From assembly GCA_036571765.1 (NCBI GenBank), contig BROE01000019.1, forward strand, positions 6,533,621 through 6,597,620: a stretch of 64,000 nucleotides of DNA. Reading direction: 5' to 3'. This document shows, one piece after another, positions 12,301 to 24,614 of this stretch. The first letter of the stretch is position 1, and every line of letters begins with the position of its first letter. This DNA comes from Plecoglossus altivelis (taxonomy: Eukaryota > Chordata > Actinopteri > Osmeriformes > Plecoglossidae). The notes below the pieces were generated by a model. It saw only the letters and a list, made by a program, of their open reading frames with translations, was not told the origin of the DNA and did no database searches. A program made the position numbers and the translations under genes.

Positions 12301-13688
12301 AGGCTACATATAGATGAAATACATTCCAAAGGTATTCGCTAACAAAGTCATCTTAATGGTTTGACTTTTAAGGGTTTCATGTCGTTGCCATCGCCTCGCA
12401 AATGTAGGCTAAACTATTCAGTGCTAATCTAGAAAGATTGTAGGCATGTTGCTAAAGTGCATGGAATCTAAACCATGTGAGCGATACCGAACCCTGGCAG
12501 CTAAATGCTGGGATGTGTTCAAAGCAACTCTGGAGGGAGCAGGGTTACAGAGACTGAAGCACTTGCATCTCGACGCTCCAAGACAACCGAGTAGTCTGCT
12601 AAGAACACTTTCTAATTAAGGATGAATAATTCATCAACTGCAGTCTATGTCCGTCCGAGGGTTATCTGACAGGGGTTGTCTGCGGTTCGTTCATGGCCAG
12701 CTCGTTTCGACATTTTTAGATCTTTTAGTGCAGTCACTGATAGAAATGGCGGTCAGAGTTCAAACACACACACACACAGAACCTCCAATGACCATGATTT
12801 GAGGAATGAAGTCCAGGGTTCACAGATTTGTCGCACACACAGTATTCTGAAGGTTGATATTATGCAATACAGAGATTGAAAGACATTCAAAAGAGATAGG
12901 ACTGAGCAGGAGAAATTGATCAAAGATCAAAGAATAACTGATATTTACAAAAAAAACTCAAGGATACCTCACCTCTCCCTCTTTGCAACTGAGTTAAAAA
13001 AAACAAACAATATTTGTGATTCCCTGTTCTATCTCTTGTGGTCTCCTACCAGCAGCGATGGCTCCAATGAGGGGCTGTATGGTGACGGCCCAGGGGTAGT
13101 TCCACGCCCCGATGACGAGCACCACCCCCAGGGGCTCCGGCTGGATGTAGACCGTGTCTGAGAGGGTCAGCAGGTTCTTCTCCACGGGTCTCGGGGCGGC
13201 CCATTCTGCCAGCTTCTTCACCGCCAGAGAGATCTCCCCCTCCAGCCCCAGGGTCTCGTAGATCTGCGTTCCCACCTCGCTCTGGGGTATCGAGATAACA
13301 CACCAGAAATGTACACAATATCCAGCACTTGAGGGTTCATCTAAATGGGGACAACATATAATGATTCTCTGAGGGTAGATATTTTCCAGGTAAATGTCTG
13401 GATGGTGAAGGCAGTATTGTTTTAGAGAGGAGATGAGGATTGTCATAGTTTAAATGCAAATGACCTGGCTCACCACAACACATACACACATACACTAGTC
13501 TCAAACATATCTACGATTAGACTCACTTTATTGAGATCTTTCTTAACGGCATCGGCAATGTCTTTCTGTCTCTCCACAAACAACCTCTGGAGATTTTTGA
13601 GCTGTCGTATCCGGTTTTCCAGAGGCTTGGACCTGCCTGTTTGAAAGGCTCTCCTTGCGCGCTCCACGGCAACCTGCTCCCGGGACAT
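9334..13688 (-). CDS. aldh3a2: Fatty aldehyde dehydrogenase, ALDH3A2-like, 10 coding exons
   Basis: NAD-dependent oxidation of long-chain fatty aldehydes to acids on ER or peroxisome membranes. Exons in transcript order: 13527-13688, 13050-13281, 11722-11807, 11283-11491, 10725-10842, 10457-10598, 10098-10264, 9886-9985, 9557-9795, 9334-9348. They join in frame to 489 residues (human ALDH3A2 485). Class 3 ALDH hallmarks are PLGVVLVIGAWNYPW (Rossmann entry), the LELGGKSP block with Glu210, catalytic Cys244 in NCGQTC, QEEIFGPLLPI, and PFGGVGNSGMG. After the catalytic fold there is a C-terminal hydrophobic helix (MALLAVLAVVAAVVLQ), which separates membrane-bound ALDH3A2 from soluble ALDH3A1. The last exon adds only RLLL and a stop. 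A non-coding first exon ends at 14288. Intron 2 (about 1.2 kb) shows no gene. ALDH3B is the alternative, but it is prenylated at its end and lacks this tail helix. Confidence 0.92.
10633..10720. repeat. Minisatellite: four 22-bp units in aldh3a2 intron 5
   Basis: Four head-to-tail copies of a unit like GGCCCTGTGGAGACTGGCTA+GT, with scattered substitutions. The array ends at the donor site of exon 5 (exon ends at 10725). Confidence 0.9.
11517..11593. repeat. Nested CA minisatellite (CAGGAATA + variable CA runs)
   Basis: Four CAGGAATA cores, each followed by a CA run of decreasing then changing length, in aldh3a2 intron 3 close to exon 4. Confidence 0.9.
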
Positions 13689-14287
13689 TCTAAACACAAA
13701 AGTAAACCTTCGTAAACGACAGTTGACGATTTGAGGCTTTCTCAATTGTTACCTGCCTATTGAACGTTTGATGATGCCAACTACAGCAGTCTCTTTTTGA
13801 CATGTCCATTGTTTAGCCAAAACTATAGCATGGCTTTAGGCGGTTCTAACCAACATATTTTGTCGATATCATTTTGCACAAACTTACATAACTCATTGTT
13901 GACCACCCCCTGCTGGACCCTCATTAAAGTGACATTATTTGATGTACGCAACTTTTGTTGCATTATTACAGTAACTTTTGTTGAAGTTTATTGTTTTTGA
14001 CAAGTTGGCAGCTATTGTAGCCTGAGGCTACGACATGTAACTGCGCCTTAATAGTCCTGATTGCAACTAACTTCTAGTTGCCTTCGCTTCGTCCTTGTTT
14101 ATTTTGTTTTTTTGCTGTACTAGAAAGAAACCGGTGATCACGCAAGAGGCAGCCAACATGACCTTCCTTTCATTTTCGCCACCCTTACATTCTGACCGTT
14201 TTGTTAACTCCTTAAAAATAACAGTTATAACAATACAGTTATATCAATACTACAACTCAGTAATCGTGTACAACAATAGCATCTTAC

Positions 14288-14395
14288 CTGACAAGCTGTT
14301 GTTCCGAGTCACACCAGGATATTATCGATGTTTTGCTGAAGGAAGAAAGCGGAACACGCTGTAGCTCAAGGGATCTGTGACCGACTGCGCATAAT
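14288..14395 (-). other. Probable 5' untranslated first exon of the aldh3a2-like gene
   Basis: On the minus strand a good donor (GTAAGAT, 14281-14287) follows CAGCTTGTCAG. The ATG exon has a pyrimidine-rich acceptor (TTTGTGTTTAG) right before AATGTCC at 13689-13690. Joining the two gives a non-coding leader exon. The upstream edge near 14395 is a guess from the end of the GC-richer sequence. Confidence 0.5.
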
Positions 14396-17300
14396 AACGA
14401 TCTCCCGTTACAACCCTAGTTAGGGCGTGGCCTCACTGTTAATAGGAGGTCCTGGTTGGAGAAATGTCGTCTTTACGAGTTAGTTTCATTAGTAAGACAA
14501 CATCCTTTTTGTACATGAATGAATGCCAACGCATCAGACCCAAATTATAACAGCCAGATTCTCAATCCAAAATAGATTTGAAAAATGACAGCCTGAATAA
14601 AATAGCTACTGAAATTGTTGCGAGAAATGTGTCTAGTTATTGTAAAGGTCCGCTGTATTGCTTGTAAATGGGAAGTATGATTTGATTTAACTGAATTCTG
14701 CATTGAATAAATAAGATACAGTTTGTCACTTACATACATATTCATTGTGTGGCATAAGAGGAGAGGACAAGTCATTACATCATTATGTCTCTGATACAGA
14801 CACAGCCACAGACACAGCCACAGGCACAGACACAGACACAGACACAGACACAGCCTCAGAGAGACATGACCTTTCCACACCTCTGGTGTGTCAACTATTA
14901 CTCTATTACTGTGAAATACTCGGTGTTGTAAATAGTCTTCAGTGTTGCACTGCCTTCCACAAAATCAGTCGATAAAGGGACATGATGTTACCAATATTGC
15001 CACAGATGTTTCAAGCACTGTGTCCAAACATGGTAATTGAATCGGACCAAACTGGATAACTGGTAGTCTAAGAGAATCTTTTTTTTTTAAAGTGTCTTCA
15101 AGTGCTGTGTTGTCTAATTCACGTCACTCTTCTTCATTTCTAGTTTTGGCAGAACTTCAGTATGCAGGTCTCTATCCATCTGTCTCATGTGAAAACGAGA
15201 CTGAATCTGACTAAGGCTCAGAGGCCTTCTGTGTCCTGGGCTGTGGGGCAGCACTGTGCCTCCACATGGCTCACAGAACAGACCTAGAAACCTCTATGGG
15301 TGACAGGAAATGTGCATATAGCTTCAACATCAAATGCTGGCTTGTGTTTGTGTATTGAGGTGGGGTCGTGCTGAAGGAGTGAAGGATCATTCACACAAGG
15401 GCGTCAAGCTTGACTCCTGGGAGCGGTAGACAAACAGGATGGACACACAGACACAAACACACGCCTGCACACACTAACAAGTAACAAACAACAAACATGC
15501 GTTGTGATATCGGCTGTGTATTGGAAATGCTTGTATATCACATTAATATTGAATTTGTCCAGAACCATTTGTCATGCAGTCAACCAAAAACACTCCAAAC
15601 CACTCTTTACCGCTCTTAAGATTACCAAAAGTTTGTTTGGCCAACAGTTCAGACAATATCAATGGATTAAATTCAATAGATTAAACTGATTAAATTCAAC
15701 AGATTAAACTGATTACATTTCCTCACCAAACACATAACAAGGCTAAACGTTTTCAAGAGAGAACATGGCATCATTGATGGGATAAAACTGAAAGGACTTT
15801 TCATCCTTAATCATCCATCACCTCATGTCCACGTCTTAGTAACAGTCTCCAGGCTGTTACGCCAATGTCCAGGATCCTCTCTGTAAATCTAAGTTTTGTG
15901 TTAAACCTCCATCTAATTCAGTCACATATGCACTATAAACTCTTCTCTACTGTGTTTCCATGTTGCTGTTGTTATAAATATGATGTCTGTTGGCATAACA
16001 TTGTGTTCTTTCTCTGAGAGGGAAATTCTATTGTTTGTATTATTGGTGTTTAACATGGTTGGAAAAAGTACCAGCCCCGAGATAAAGCACAAATCATTCC
16101 TGTCCGGCCATGTTGGCAAACTAGCTATTAGGTGATTTGACTACACATACTGAGGTGTTTGTGTCGAAGGTCAAATGGCCACATTGGCATGTTTTTTACT
16201 GCCATCTACTGGTCAGATAAACACTCTACAATGATCGGTTGATAATACTGGATCACGCCATTTATGACTTCCTCAAACTACAATAAGTTAGGCTAGGGAT
16301 AAGTCTATATGATTAGGGGCGCAGACTAGAATGTTGGGCCCAATTTAGAGATAGTACGTCTAGAAAAAACTAAGATGATGATTTCTTCTATTTAATTCTT
16401 GTACGATTTACTTTAAAGTAACTGACATCGTGTTTTAAACAGCTACTCATTTAAGATTGACCTTCAGGGACATGATAGCACATGTGCGGTTTCGAGTATT
16501 TTGCAAATGTTTTCGGTTTCGATGTATCCTCTCTGATGTGTCTCATTGTTCATGGTTGATGGCCAGTTTTAACCTACGTCTCCTTTGCTCATCGGATTAA
16601 AAGACAATGACCATAAAATAGTTGCCATTTGGCGCATATAGCTAGGCCTATGATCTTCCATAGGTCATACGAGGATTAATCATGCTGACGTAAGGCGGGG
16701 ATGATCGCCATCGTTTCTCAAATGCAGGCACCTATCATTTCAGTTTTGCATATCTTTAATAGTATTTTCCATGGCATTGACCCATGCAGATTTGTAGCCT
16801 ATGGCTGGCTGTTATTATTACTTAACTCCATCATTTAATGGAGGTAAGTTGTCAAACTTGTTGTGTCATTTAGTTGTCTCCCATAAGGATGCAGGGGAGC
16901 ATATTACAATCCAAATTAACAGGCCAGTAATGGGGGAAAGCAAAATACATTTCGTTTAGAAAAACGGTTCAGATCTTAATCGTCAGTCGGGGGCTTCTGT
17001 CTACCACCGGGCAGACTTGTGTCCTTATTTAAGTCTGCTTCATCCTGTGATGTTATGTGTCAACTGTTTCCAAAAGAAGTAGACTAGGAAGTGAAGTTAG
17101 CAGCCTGATCTGTCACCTCCACGCATTACTTGCGACTGCACCTCACACTTACAGTGCATCCCTCAATATACACGTTATCCCTGATGTTAAACCTCCCAGG
17201 TTTATTTCTCAGCGGGTGGTGAACTTGCAGGAAAGGATGTGGGGCAGACAGACCATGCTTCCTTCTACCATCCCAACCAGCCCACCTCTCTCGCGCTCTG

Positions 17301-17618
17301 ATGTATCACGAGGACGTCATTAGGCTACCTGGCAGTGTGAAAATAATGACGGCAGTCTGGCCTAAACGGGGCCATTACCACCTTGTTCGGGATCAAAGGG
17401 TGTCTTCACCTGGTCAGCTGTTAACGACATTGTTGCACTTGAAAGGCACGAGTTGGCGGCTCATAACTACAACTATAGGGTGAAAGGGGAGGGACAAGGT
17501 CAACCCCTAACTCCGACTACAAAACCTGCAGTCTGCCGGGATAAGCAAGTGTGAGCTTAACGGGCCTTGATACGCGTAAATTGTGGTGAACGCTGGTTAC
17601 AGAAGACACAACGGAGAT
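14396..17618. other. Intergenic region between divergent aldh3a2 and sebox promoters
   Basis: About 3.2 kb with no reading frame that looks coding in either direction. It holds a CAGACA-type tandem repeat near 14797-14852 and otherwise unique AT-leaning DNA. It must contain both promoters. I see no canonical TATA box placed convincingly for either gene. Confidence 0.6.
14797..14852. repeat. Hexanucleotide-type tandem repeat (ACAGAC/ACAGCC)
   Basis: Imperfect repeats of ACAGAC with ACAGCC and ACAGGC variants, seen directly in the sequence. The low-complexity reading frames here are artefacts of the repeat. Confidence 0.8.
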
Positions 17619-18881
17619 ATGGCATTTGGGTTGGATTGTGCGAGATTCGCAGGAGAAATGAGTACGCTGTTCCCAGGACAAGGCTGGTCAACTTCGTTCA
17701 TGGATGCCAACAACAACAACGATTACGCACATGGTAAGGCATTTTGTTCGTAAAGAGTTTACTACGTAATACTGTATAGTGACAACAAATTCGTACTGCG
17801 AACATTTTAAGGTCATATCGTTGGTGATATTAATCATGTGGCTTGACTGTTCTATAACCTTTGTCTTTCCACAGTACGCCAGGATCCTCTCCGAGGAGTT
17901 CTTGCAGACTCCCGGCGTCGCAGGAAGCGCACGACATTCAGCAAAGGCCAACTGTGTGAACTGGAGAGGGCCTTTTCCTTAACGCGGTACCCCGACGTCA
18001 AAATGAAAGAGTCGCTCGCTGCGCTCACGGGACTCCCAGAGTCCAAGATTCAGGTTTGTTGGATAAACATTTCCCATTAGGCCTACGATACACTGTTTAG
18101 AGGAACGGTTCTTAAAATGCATTTAAAACAGCACTGCATTGTTTGTATCAAGAAAATGACCTCTAACCTAAGCATAACCATTTTTCGCTTTCCGTAGGTA
18201 TGGTTCCAGAACCGCCGTGCGCGTTATTTCAAGAGCAAGAAGCCCACAGAAGAAGCAAAACCATCGCCAGACTTCTCAGCTCCACATATCTCTTACACAC
18301 CAACCGTGTTCACTAACATGCCCCTGTCCTACCCCTCTCCTACCAGCTACCCCACACAAACACCCTGTTATAGCTTCCCACCTCCCCGCTACCCCCTACC
18401 ATCTTCCCGCCAGCCTTCACCACCTCCTCGCTATCCTTCACCACTACACCGATATCCCGAGCCAAGTCTACCCCAGTCTTCCAAGCTTTCTTCTGTCTGC
18501 TTGCCAGGAGCCCAGGCAGTGGGCCTATGCAGATTTACCTCTCGAACCACCGAAGACCCATGTGGTCTCCCCGTGGACAACAACCAGCGGCCAGACTCTG
18601 AATATTCATCGACTACATGCAGTACATGGGACATTCTAGAAGGTATTATTGGGTGCGATGCTTCAGAAACGGTTCGGGAACAGTACGGAAGCAGCTGTGG
18701 CCCAGCAGAGCAGATAGTGCCAGAATGTCCTGGAGCGCAGTATCAGCAGGCAACAAGAGGAGGAAGTCAACGGGGGGAATCTCCCGAAGACCTTGATTTG
18801 TATTTTCAAGACGTCCATGACAACCTAAACTTCTCAGACATTGAAGTTGCCACTGACTTGATTGATTACCTTCTTGGCTAA
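17619..18881 (+). CDS. sebox: Paired-like homeobox transcription factor, SEBOX (mezzo)-like, 3 exons
   Basis: DNA-binding regulator; fish sebox (mezzo) is a Mix-related factor known in mesendoderm formation. Exons 17619-17733, 17875-18053 and 18198-18881 give 325 residues. The homeodomain spans about residues 53-112: RRRRKRTTFSKGQL opens helix 1, and helix 3 reads KIQVWFQNRRARYF, with Gln at homeodomain position 50. The intron between exons 2 and 3 cuts just before the VWFQN codons, an insertion point common in paired-like homeobox genes. No paired box or octapeptide is visible. The C-terminal half is rich in Pro, Ser and Tyr (PSPTSYPTQ, then repeated PPPRYP blocks) and ends in an acidic stretch (residues ~295-325), a likely activation region. 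A poly-Asn run lies near residue 31-34. The position close to vitronectin supports SEBOX, since the two are neighbours in mammals. A mix/mxtx-type factor is the alternative. A polyA signal follows at 19006. Confidence 0.85.
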
Positions 18882-19005
18882 ACGTTTTGGGGTCAATGTT
18901 ATTTTCAAGACGGAATGTACAAACATACACAGAATCCTTTATTAGTTTATGTAAAATCCAACGGCAATAGTTCATCGAGTTATTTAGTTCATCTTATTTA
19001 TATTG

Positions 19006-19011
19006 AATAAA
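19006..19011 (+). terminator. Polyadenylation signal AATAAA of sebox
   Basis: AATAAA 125 bases after the sebox stop codon, followed by a GT/T-rich stretch (TTGTGCTTTGTTGTTTTT), the usual downstream element. Confidence 0.75.
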
Positions 19012-19172
19012 GTTGTTTAAAAATACTGATGTTGTGCTTTGTTGTTTTTCGATAATTTGTTGGTTTAAATTGTTGCCTACGTACTGTAATATAAAAAACA
19101 ATAAATTGTAAACCTTAGTTCTAAATTGTAAACTTATGATTGATTAAAGTAAACTTGACTAGATAGCGTCAC

Positions 19173-19246
19173 GGCGCCGTGGCTTAGATGGTTAAAGCGC
19201 CTGTCTAGTAAACAGGAGATCCTGAGTTCGAATCTCAGCGGTGCCT
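19173..19246 (+). tRNA. trnT-AGU: tRNA-Thr (anticodon AGT)
   Basis: A complete 74-nt cloverleaf. The acceptor stem pairs GGCGCCG with CGGTGCC (one G-U pair), with discriminator T at 19246. The anticodon stem is CCTGT/ACAGG and the loop CTAGTAA places anticodon AGT at 19207-19209, which is read as IGU after editing. The T arm contains TTCGAAT. The internal A box (TGGCTTAGATGG) and B box (around GTTCGAATC) required by RNA polymerase III are intact, and a TTTT run follows near 19286. No intron. It is a lone copy between sebox and kif12. It looks functional, not like a tRNA-derived SINE, because no tail or body follows. Confidence 0.95.
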
Positions 19247-19929
19247 CATTGCCTTCGGGCGGCCTTCGGGTCATTGTGATTCCCTTTTCGTATTACAACG
19301 GTGGGTCACAGCGACCCAATTCTTGTTCTTGTAATTTATTCAGAACCTGTACAGCACTATTTAAATCACACTCTCGTGTTTAATGACACATTTTAAGAGA
19401 GTAGAATTATATGTTCTGACCAAATACTTTTTCGTACGTTCTCCAATTTCATCTGCAATGTTTCGAAGGGGTGGCAGAATTTCTGTCAGAAGGAATTTAA
19501 ATACTGTTCTATGACACTATGATGTCACAGAGGAGTTCAAATTCATGGAAAGTAGACAGCAGTAAAAAGAGGTACTGCTGTGTGAATGAGTTTCTCGTCT
19601 GACCTGGTTCGGGTGTGTAGGGCTCATGAGTGACAGGAGAAGACCTCCAGGCACCAAATGCACTCAGTCAAACCACATTTTTTGTTATCCAAATGGAGCA
19701 AACCAGTAAGAACCAGCTTGGAATAGACTAAGTACGGTCTTGTCTGGCTCTCTCACCCCCTGTAGTTCAGGACTCATCACACATATTTGTACAACAAAAA
19801 CATAAACACATGCTTTTAAATACCTCTAAAAAGCCATATTAAATGTTCTGTGTGAGAACATTCGATGAACAAATACCAGGAAAGATGCACAAACCATCAT
19901 GTTTCTTGCTCAGCCTTTGTTTTCTTCAG
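19247..19929. other. Spacer between tRNA-Thr and the first certain kif12 exon
   Basis: No clear gene. A short open exon at 19626-19666 (ATG, 13 codons plus two bases, then GTCAAA) would splice in the right phase to the exon at 19930 and could hold the kinesin start codon. Its donor is weak, so I do not include it in the gene. Confidence 0.4.
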
Positions 19930-20117
19930 GCAGCTTCCAGAGGAAGAGGAGGAGTGGGCAGAGATGCAGGAAGAGTCAAATGTTGTGGTGGCTGTCAGGT
20001 AGCTAACACATGTCAGGATCTGATCACACTTAGTTATGTTCCAAACATACACCCATCACTAAGAATACTCTGTTCTCAAGATGAACAATTAAATACATGT
20101 ACTGTGAATGAGCAGTG

Positions 20118-20174
<57 letters not shown>

Positions 20175-21073
20175 CAGGGTAAGGCCTTTGAATGAGAATG
20201 AATATAACCAAGGAGAAGAGACCATTGTGCACTGGCCAGACCAACACACTTTACTGGTGAGCCCAAAACTCACACACTTACTCTGGCTCATGTAAACTGT
20301 CATATGGTCCGTCCCTCCCTCCCTTGTGCAACTCCTTTTTCTCCACCCTGCCTCAACACCTCTCCATCCCATCCCTTCACCAAAATTTCTCTACTCTCCT
20401 CCTCCGAGGTGGGAGTGTTGGGACAGGAGCGGGTATTTGCTGTGGATGTGGTTCTGGGTCCAGACAGTTCCCAGGAAGACGTGTTTGCGGAGTGTGAGAT
20501 GACCAGACTCATTGACATTGCTATCAAGGGGTGAGAGGCAGGACTGAAGAGTAGTGTGGGAGAATTAGATATATTGGAACGAGAATTAGACACATTTACA
20601 ATTGCATGTATTTTGTCTCATAAGCCAGTGCTGTGATAGAAAAACAACTTGCATACGACCATTCCAATGGTCTTGTGTTCTAACTCTAACACTATGGACA
20701 CTGTTTTATAGTGAGATTGTGCTGTCTTTTTTCATTGGCAGGTTTTCCTGCACAGTGTTTGCTTTTGGACAGACAGGCTCAGGAAAAACATACACCATCA
20801 CCGGACCCCACTCTTTGGTCAGTATGAACCATGAGCTCTAGATTCACGTGTTCTCAGTCTTCTTTGACATCTTTGATCTTCTGAGCTGTCTTGACCTCTG
20901 ACCCTCTGGCCCCGCCCCTAGTTCCAGGAGGGTTTCGATCATGTCTCTCTTGCTGGCCTCATGCAGAGGTCTCTATTGTACCTGCTTGAGCAGGTGAACT
21001 GCTCAGGGGAAGAGTTTCATCTCTGTGTCTCCTACCTGGAAATCTACAATGAACAGGTAAACACGTACACACA

Positions 21074-21132
<59 letters not shown>

Positions 21133-21445
21133 GAAGAACCTCTGTGATTTTGTCCCTTCTTTTGCATATATGGGGGTCAGGTACGTGACCTGTTGAACCC
21201 GTGGTTGCCTTATACATTGGCTGTCCGTGGAAGCAGACTGCATGGGTTCTATGTGGAGAACCTGTCAATGGTGGAGTTCCAAAACCTGGAAGGCTTCATG
21301 AGACTACTAGACAGAGGTACAGATGAATTCGCCTAAAAAATGTTAAATACAGGTCTGTGTGGGGATCTGTTCACTGTCAGTTTGTCAGGCAACAACAGCT
21401 TTCTATGGAATTATTATTGATTGTTCTGATTCTTTCTATCTCTCT

Positions 21446-21498
<53 letters not shown>

Positions 21499-24145
21499 TC
21501 TCCCTTTCTGTCTCTCTCTGTCTCTATGTCTCTCTGTCTCTCTGTGTCTCTCTGTATTCTGTTTGACAGGGATGCAGAATAGGCAGAGCTCCCCTCACTC
21601 CCAGAACGAACACTCCAGCCGCAGTCACTCCATCCTGACTGTCTACATCAAGGTAACAAGAGAGGTGGACGATGTGCCACTTTTTCCACAGACCCTCCGA
21701 CCTCCTTCATTTCCACTGTTCCCTCCCTCCCAGCCCCTCTCTCGTGACCATCACATCTCGTCCTTTCCGTCTCTCAGGGTGAGTCCACCAGTGGAAAGCT
21801 GTGTGTGGTTGACCTGGCCGGGAGTGAGAGGGTGAGAGATGGAGACTCCACGGAGGAGTTGCTGGAGGAGACGGGAAACATCAACCGTAGCCTGCTCACT
21901 CTGGGTATGTTCACAGTTGTCCAAACTCACTATCATGATGATGTCATACGTCATGATGTATCAGTGTGTTTGTTTCTTCTGTAGGAAAGTGTATTTCCTC
22001 ATTGGTGGACCCGAAGAAGAGGGATGGGCATATTCCATACAGGGACAGCAAACTCACCAAGCTCCTCTCTGATTCGTTGGGAGGTTCTGGCATCACTCTC
22101 ATGGTACTGAAACAACCAGTCAGTGAAGAGTGACTGTTTTATCTTCAGCACGTGCCATACCTTGTGCTATTTCGCTTCCCAGATTGCGTGTGTGTCTCCC
22201 ACGCTGCGTAATCTTCAGGAGACCCTGAACACACTTTATTACTCCAGCAGAGCAAGGAGGATCAAAAACAGACCCATGGTCAAGAGGGTAAAAACATTAT
22301 TTGCTGCCACACACACACACGCACACACGCACACAAACACACGCGGGCACACACACGCACACACACGGACAATCTCTCTTCTGTCTGTTTCCTATCTAAA
22401 GTTCCACAAAAAGGAGAATGGCTGTTGTTATGTGTCTCTGTTTGCCATTAGGCAGCAAACTATATTTCTTCACTCCATGATAAGGACCTCCGTGAGAAAC
22501 TGGTGGTGAGTTTACAGAGAGAAATCCACAGGCTGCGAGAAGAGAACCTGTTACTACGACAACACCTCTCCACATCCCCTCAGAAGGTAGAGGAGTCAGC
22601 AGGTCAGGCTGCTAAGGATCCTGGGAGTTTGAGTTGTCCTCAGAAAGCTGAGGAAGAGCTCAGCGCTCGGCCAAGTTCCTCCTGCTCAGAGACCAGCCTG
22701 AGGAGCCTGTTGCAAGAACTCAGGAGACAAAACGACAAACTGCAGTGGGTCAACAGAACACGGTTCCATCATGCAGCACCACACCTGTGTAGAATCTAGA
22801 ACACAGAGGGAAATGTCCGGATTATGAATACACTTGTAAAGTGACTCCACAATCACGTAGAGTCTTCATCATATTAGGACTGTACACCAAGCAGATCGTG
22901 TATGTTGTCCCTGTCTGTAGGAGAGATAAACTGGCCCTGCTGGACAGCCAGGAGTCCTTCAACCAGCAGAGGGCGCAACTCTCCCAGGAAAACAACCGTC
23001 TGCAGCGCAAACTAGAGGATCTAGAAAGGTGGAGGCCCGTTGAGGGGAGACACACAAACACACAGTGTTTCATGGATGTGTCAGACTCATGTCCCTCCCC
23101 CTCTTCTACTTGGCAGAGTGATCTCCAGCACGCCCCATTCAGACAGCAGTCCCTCTGGGCAGTCCATCCACGGACCCTGTGCCTGGGGCTACCACAACCC
23201 AGTACCCTACCCCTGTAAACACATCAACAGGCCTGTGAGTACACACTCACACCTCTGCAACGATACCAATCCTCCTCTCAGTCTACTGTCTGTCCTTCTC
23301 TACCTTGTAACCCACCAGACTCCATGTAAAGGAACACCTGTACAAATGTCTTCACGTCCAGAGAGGAAACACTGACCTCAAAGACAGAGTAGAATGTGAA
23401 ACAAAAGAACCCAGACTCATATAGACAGTGCTGGACTTGTGTCAGTGTAGCCAATCACTGGGGAGAAACATGTCATGTGGCGTATTCACCCTCTTGTTGC
23501 ACTTGTGTTCTTCATGTGGTTGTGTAGGATCCTTCCATGGTGTTCCCCTGGAATCCTGTCCATTACTGCTGTGGCTTCTCCCCAAACAGGAACCTGACTG
23601 TGAGTTTCATCCAACTGCTGACTCCTGATAGTTAACCAAAATGATTTAAGGAATAAAGTATAAATGCCTCATGAATTTATAATACCCATTTAAAAATGTA
23701 TATTTTATATGAATGAGCTAAAAACAGTTTTTTGACACCGACAGGAAAATGTTCAGGATTGTTATTGTTGTTTGTCTTTGACACCCACTATCTCCCTGTT
23801 TACTGTGGATAGGTGATGTTGCCACCCCTCCAAGAAGGACCCCAACAGCGAGCGGTAGAGAGGCCACAAGAGAGCACTCAGACTGAGCCACACCGTCAAG
23901 GCCCCGCCCTGGCACATCCAGCACCCCATAGGAAGAAGTGAGTTAACCGAAGGCTAAACTGAGTGTCTATTGATATGTGTGTTTTAATCTGTGTGTGTGT
24001 TTCCAGGTACCAGGCAGGCTATGCAGGTCGGTATCAGGAGGTGAGGGAGGCTACAGCACAGAAATCCCAGGGGATAATAGGGGTGGCAGACGTGCGGAAT
24101 GTCCACCCCGTTCATCACCCAGCAAGACGAAAGAGAGACTCATGA
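19930..24145 (+). CDS. kif12: Kinesin-like motor protein, KIF12-like, at least 16 exons (5' end not fixed)
   Basis: ATP-driven microtubule motor. Exons: 19930-19998, 20178-20256, 20409-20530, 20742-20817, 20922-21056, 21181-21316, 21570-21652, 21778-21904, 21985-22103, 22183-22287, 22452-22744, 22921-23028, 23117-23234, 23528-23599, 23813-23937, 24007-24145. All join in frame to about 634 residues. Motor motifs in order: VRVRPLNENEY start, P-loop FGQTGSGKTYT (exon 4), SYLEIYNEQVRDLL, switch I NEHSSRSH, switch II VVDLAGSER, and YRDSKLTKLLSDSLGG. A coiled-coil stretch follows (exons 11-12, heptad Leu with Arg/Glu), then a Cys/Pro-rich tail. The tail CPxPYPC/HYCCGF-type segments and the wording SCTVFAFGQTGSGKTYTITGP resemble KIF12 more than other kinesins. 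The first exon enters in phase 2, so a further upstream exon exists. The Met in exon 1 (MQEESNVVVAVRVRP) is a possible but unlikely start. Several introns hold long CA, GT or CT repeats. Confidence 0.85.
20116..20172. repeat. (GT)n microsatellite in a kif12 intron
   Basis: About 27 GT units ending five bases before the exon acceptor at 20177. Confidence 0.95.
21075..21130. repeat. (CA)n microsatellite in a kif12 intron
   Basis: About 27 CA units starting 18 bases after the donor of the exon ending at 21056. Confidence 0.95.
21430..21560. repeat. (TC)n and derived TCTG repeat upstream of a kif12 acceptor
   Basis: A TC run followed by TCTG-rich units up to the TTTGACAG acceptor at 21569; it acts as an extended pyrimidine tract. 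Confidence 0.9.
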
Positions 24146-24287
24146 ACACAGATAACCAGTCCAGATAGAATGGTCAGGGAACAGGAGACAAAGAAAGGAA
24201 GACATCTAGGGGGCTGGAAACAGAGTCAAACAGAAGCAGCACAGCGATTTGTGTGGTTCCAGGCTGATGATTTGACCAAAGGAACAA

Positions 24288-24293
24288 AATAAA
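24288..24293 (+). terminator. Polyadenylation signal AATAAA of kif12
   Basis: AATAAA 143 bases after the kif12 stop. It is followed by ATCC repeats and a GT run (24301-24371) that would serve as a GU-rich downstream element. Confidence 0.65.
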
Positions 24294-24299
24294 AACTAC

Positions 24300-24334
24300 T
24301 ATCCATCCATCCATCCATCCGTGTGTGTGTGTCT

Positions 24335-24371
<37 letters not shown>
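24300..24371. repeat. (ATCC)n plus (GT)n microsatellite between convergent kif12 and vtn
   Basis: Five ATCC units run into a GT repeat with small interruptions. It fills most of the gap between the two genes' 3' ends. Confidence 0.9.
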
Positions 24372-24373
<2 letters not shown>

Positions 24374-24470
24374 AGAGAGCAAGAGAGAGCGTTGTCCTTC
24401 GGGAACATCTAAGAGGGAAAACAAGCAGCTGAGTCGCTTAACTCAAACAAGGTAAATAGTTTTATTTTGT

Positions 24471-24476
24471 GATCAG
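24471..24476 (-). terminator. Polyadenylation signal of vtn
   Basis: TTTATT on the plus strand reads AATAAA on the minus strand, about 140 bases after the vitronectin stop. Confidence 0.65.
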
Positions 24477-24614
24477 TCAATAACTGAAACTAGAACAAGA
24501 ATATACAGGATATTTCTACATTGTATTGAAATGTATTTAAAATTAGTTAATAACAATGAGTTCGAGTTACGTTATGATTCTTCATGTCAAATGTGTCATA
24601 TGACATCATGCTGT

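Noticed and set aside
18217..18639. 140-codon frame within the homeobox gene
   Set aside because: Alternative frame of the Pro-rich sebox exon 3; the homeodomain frame is correct.
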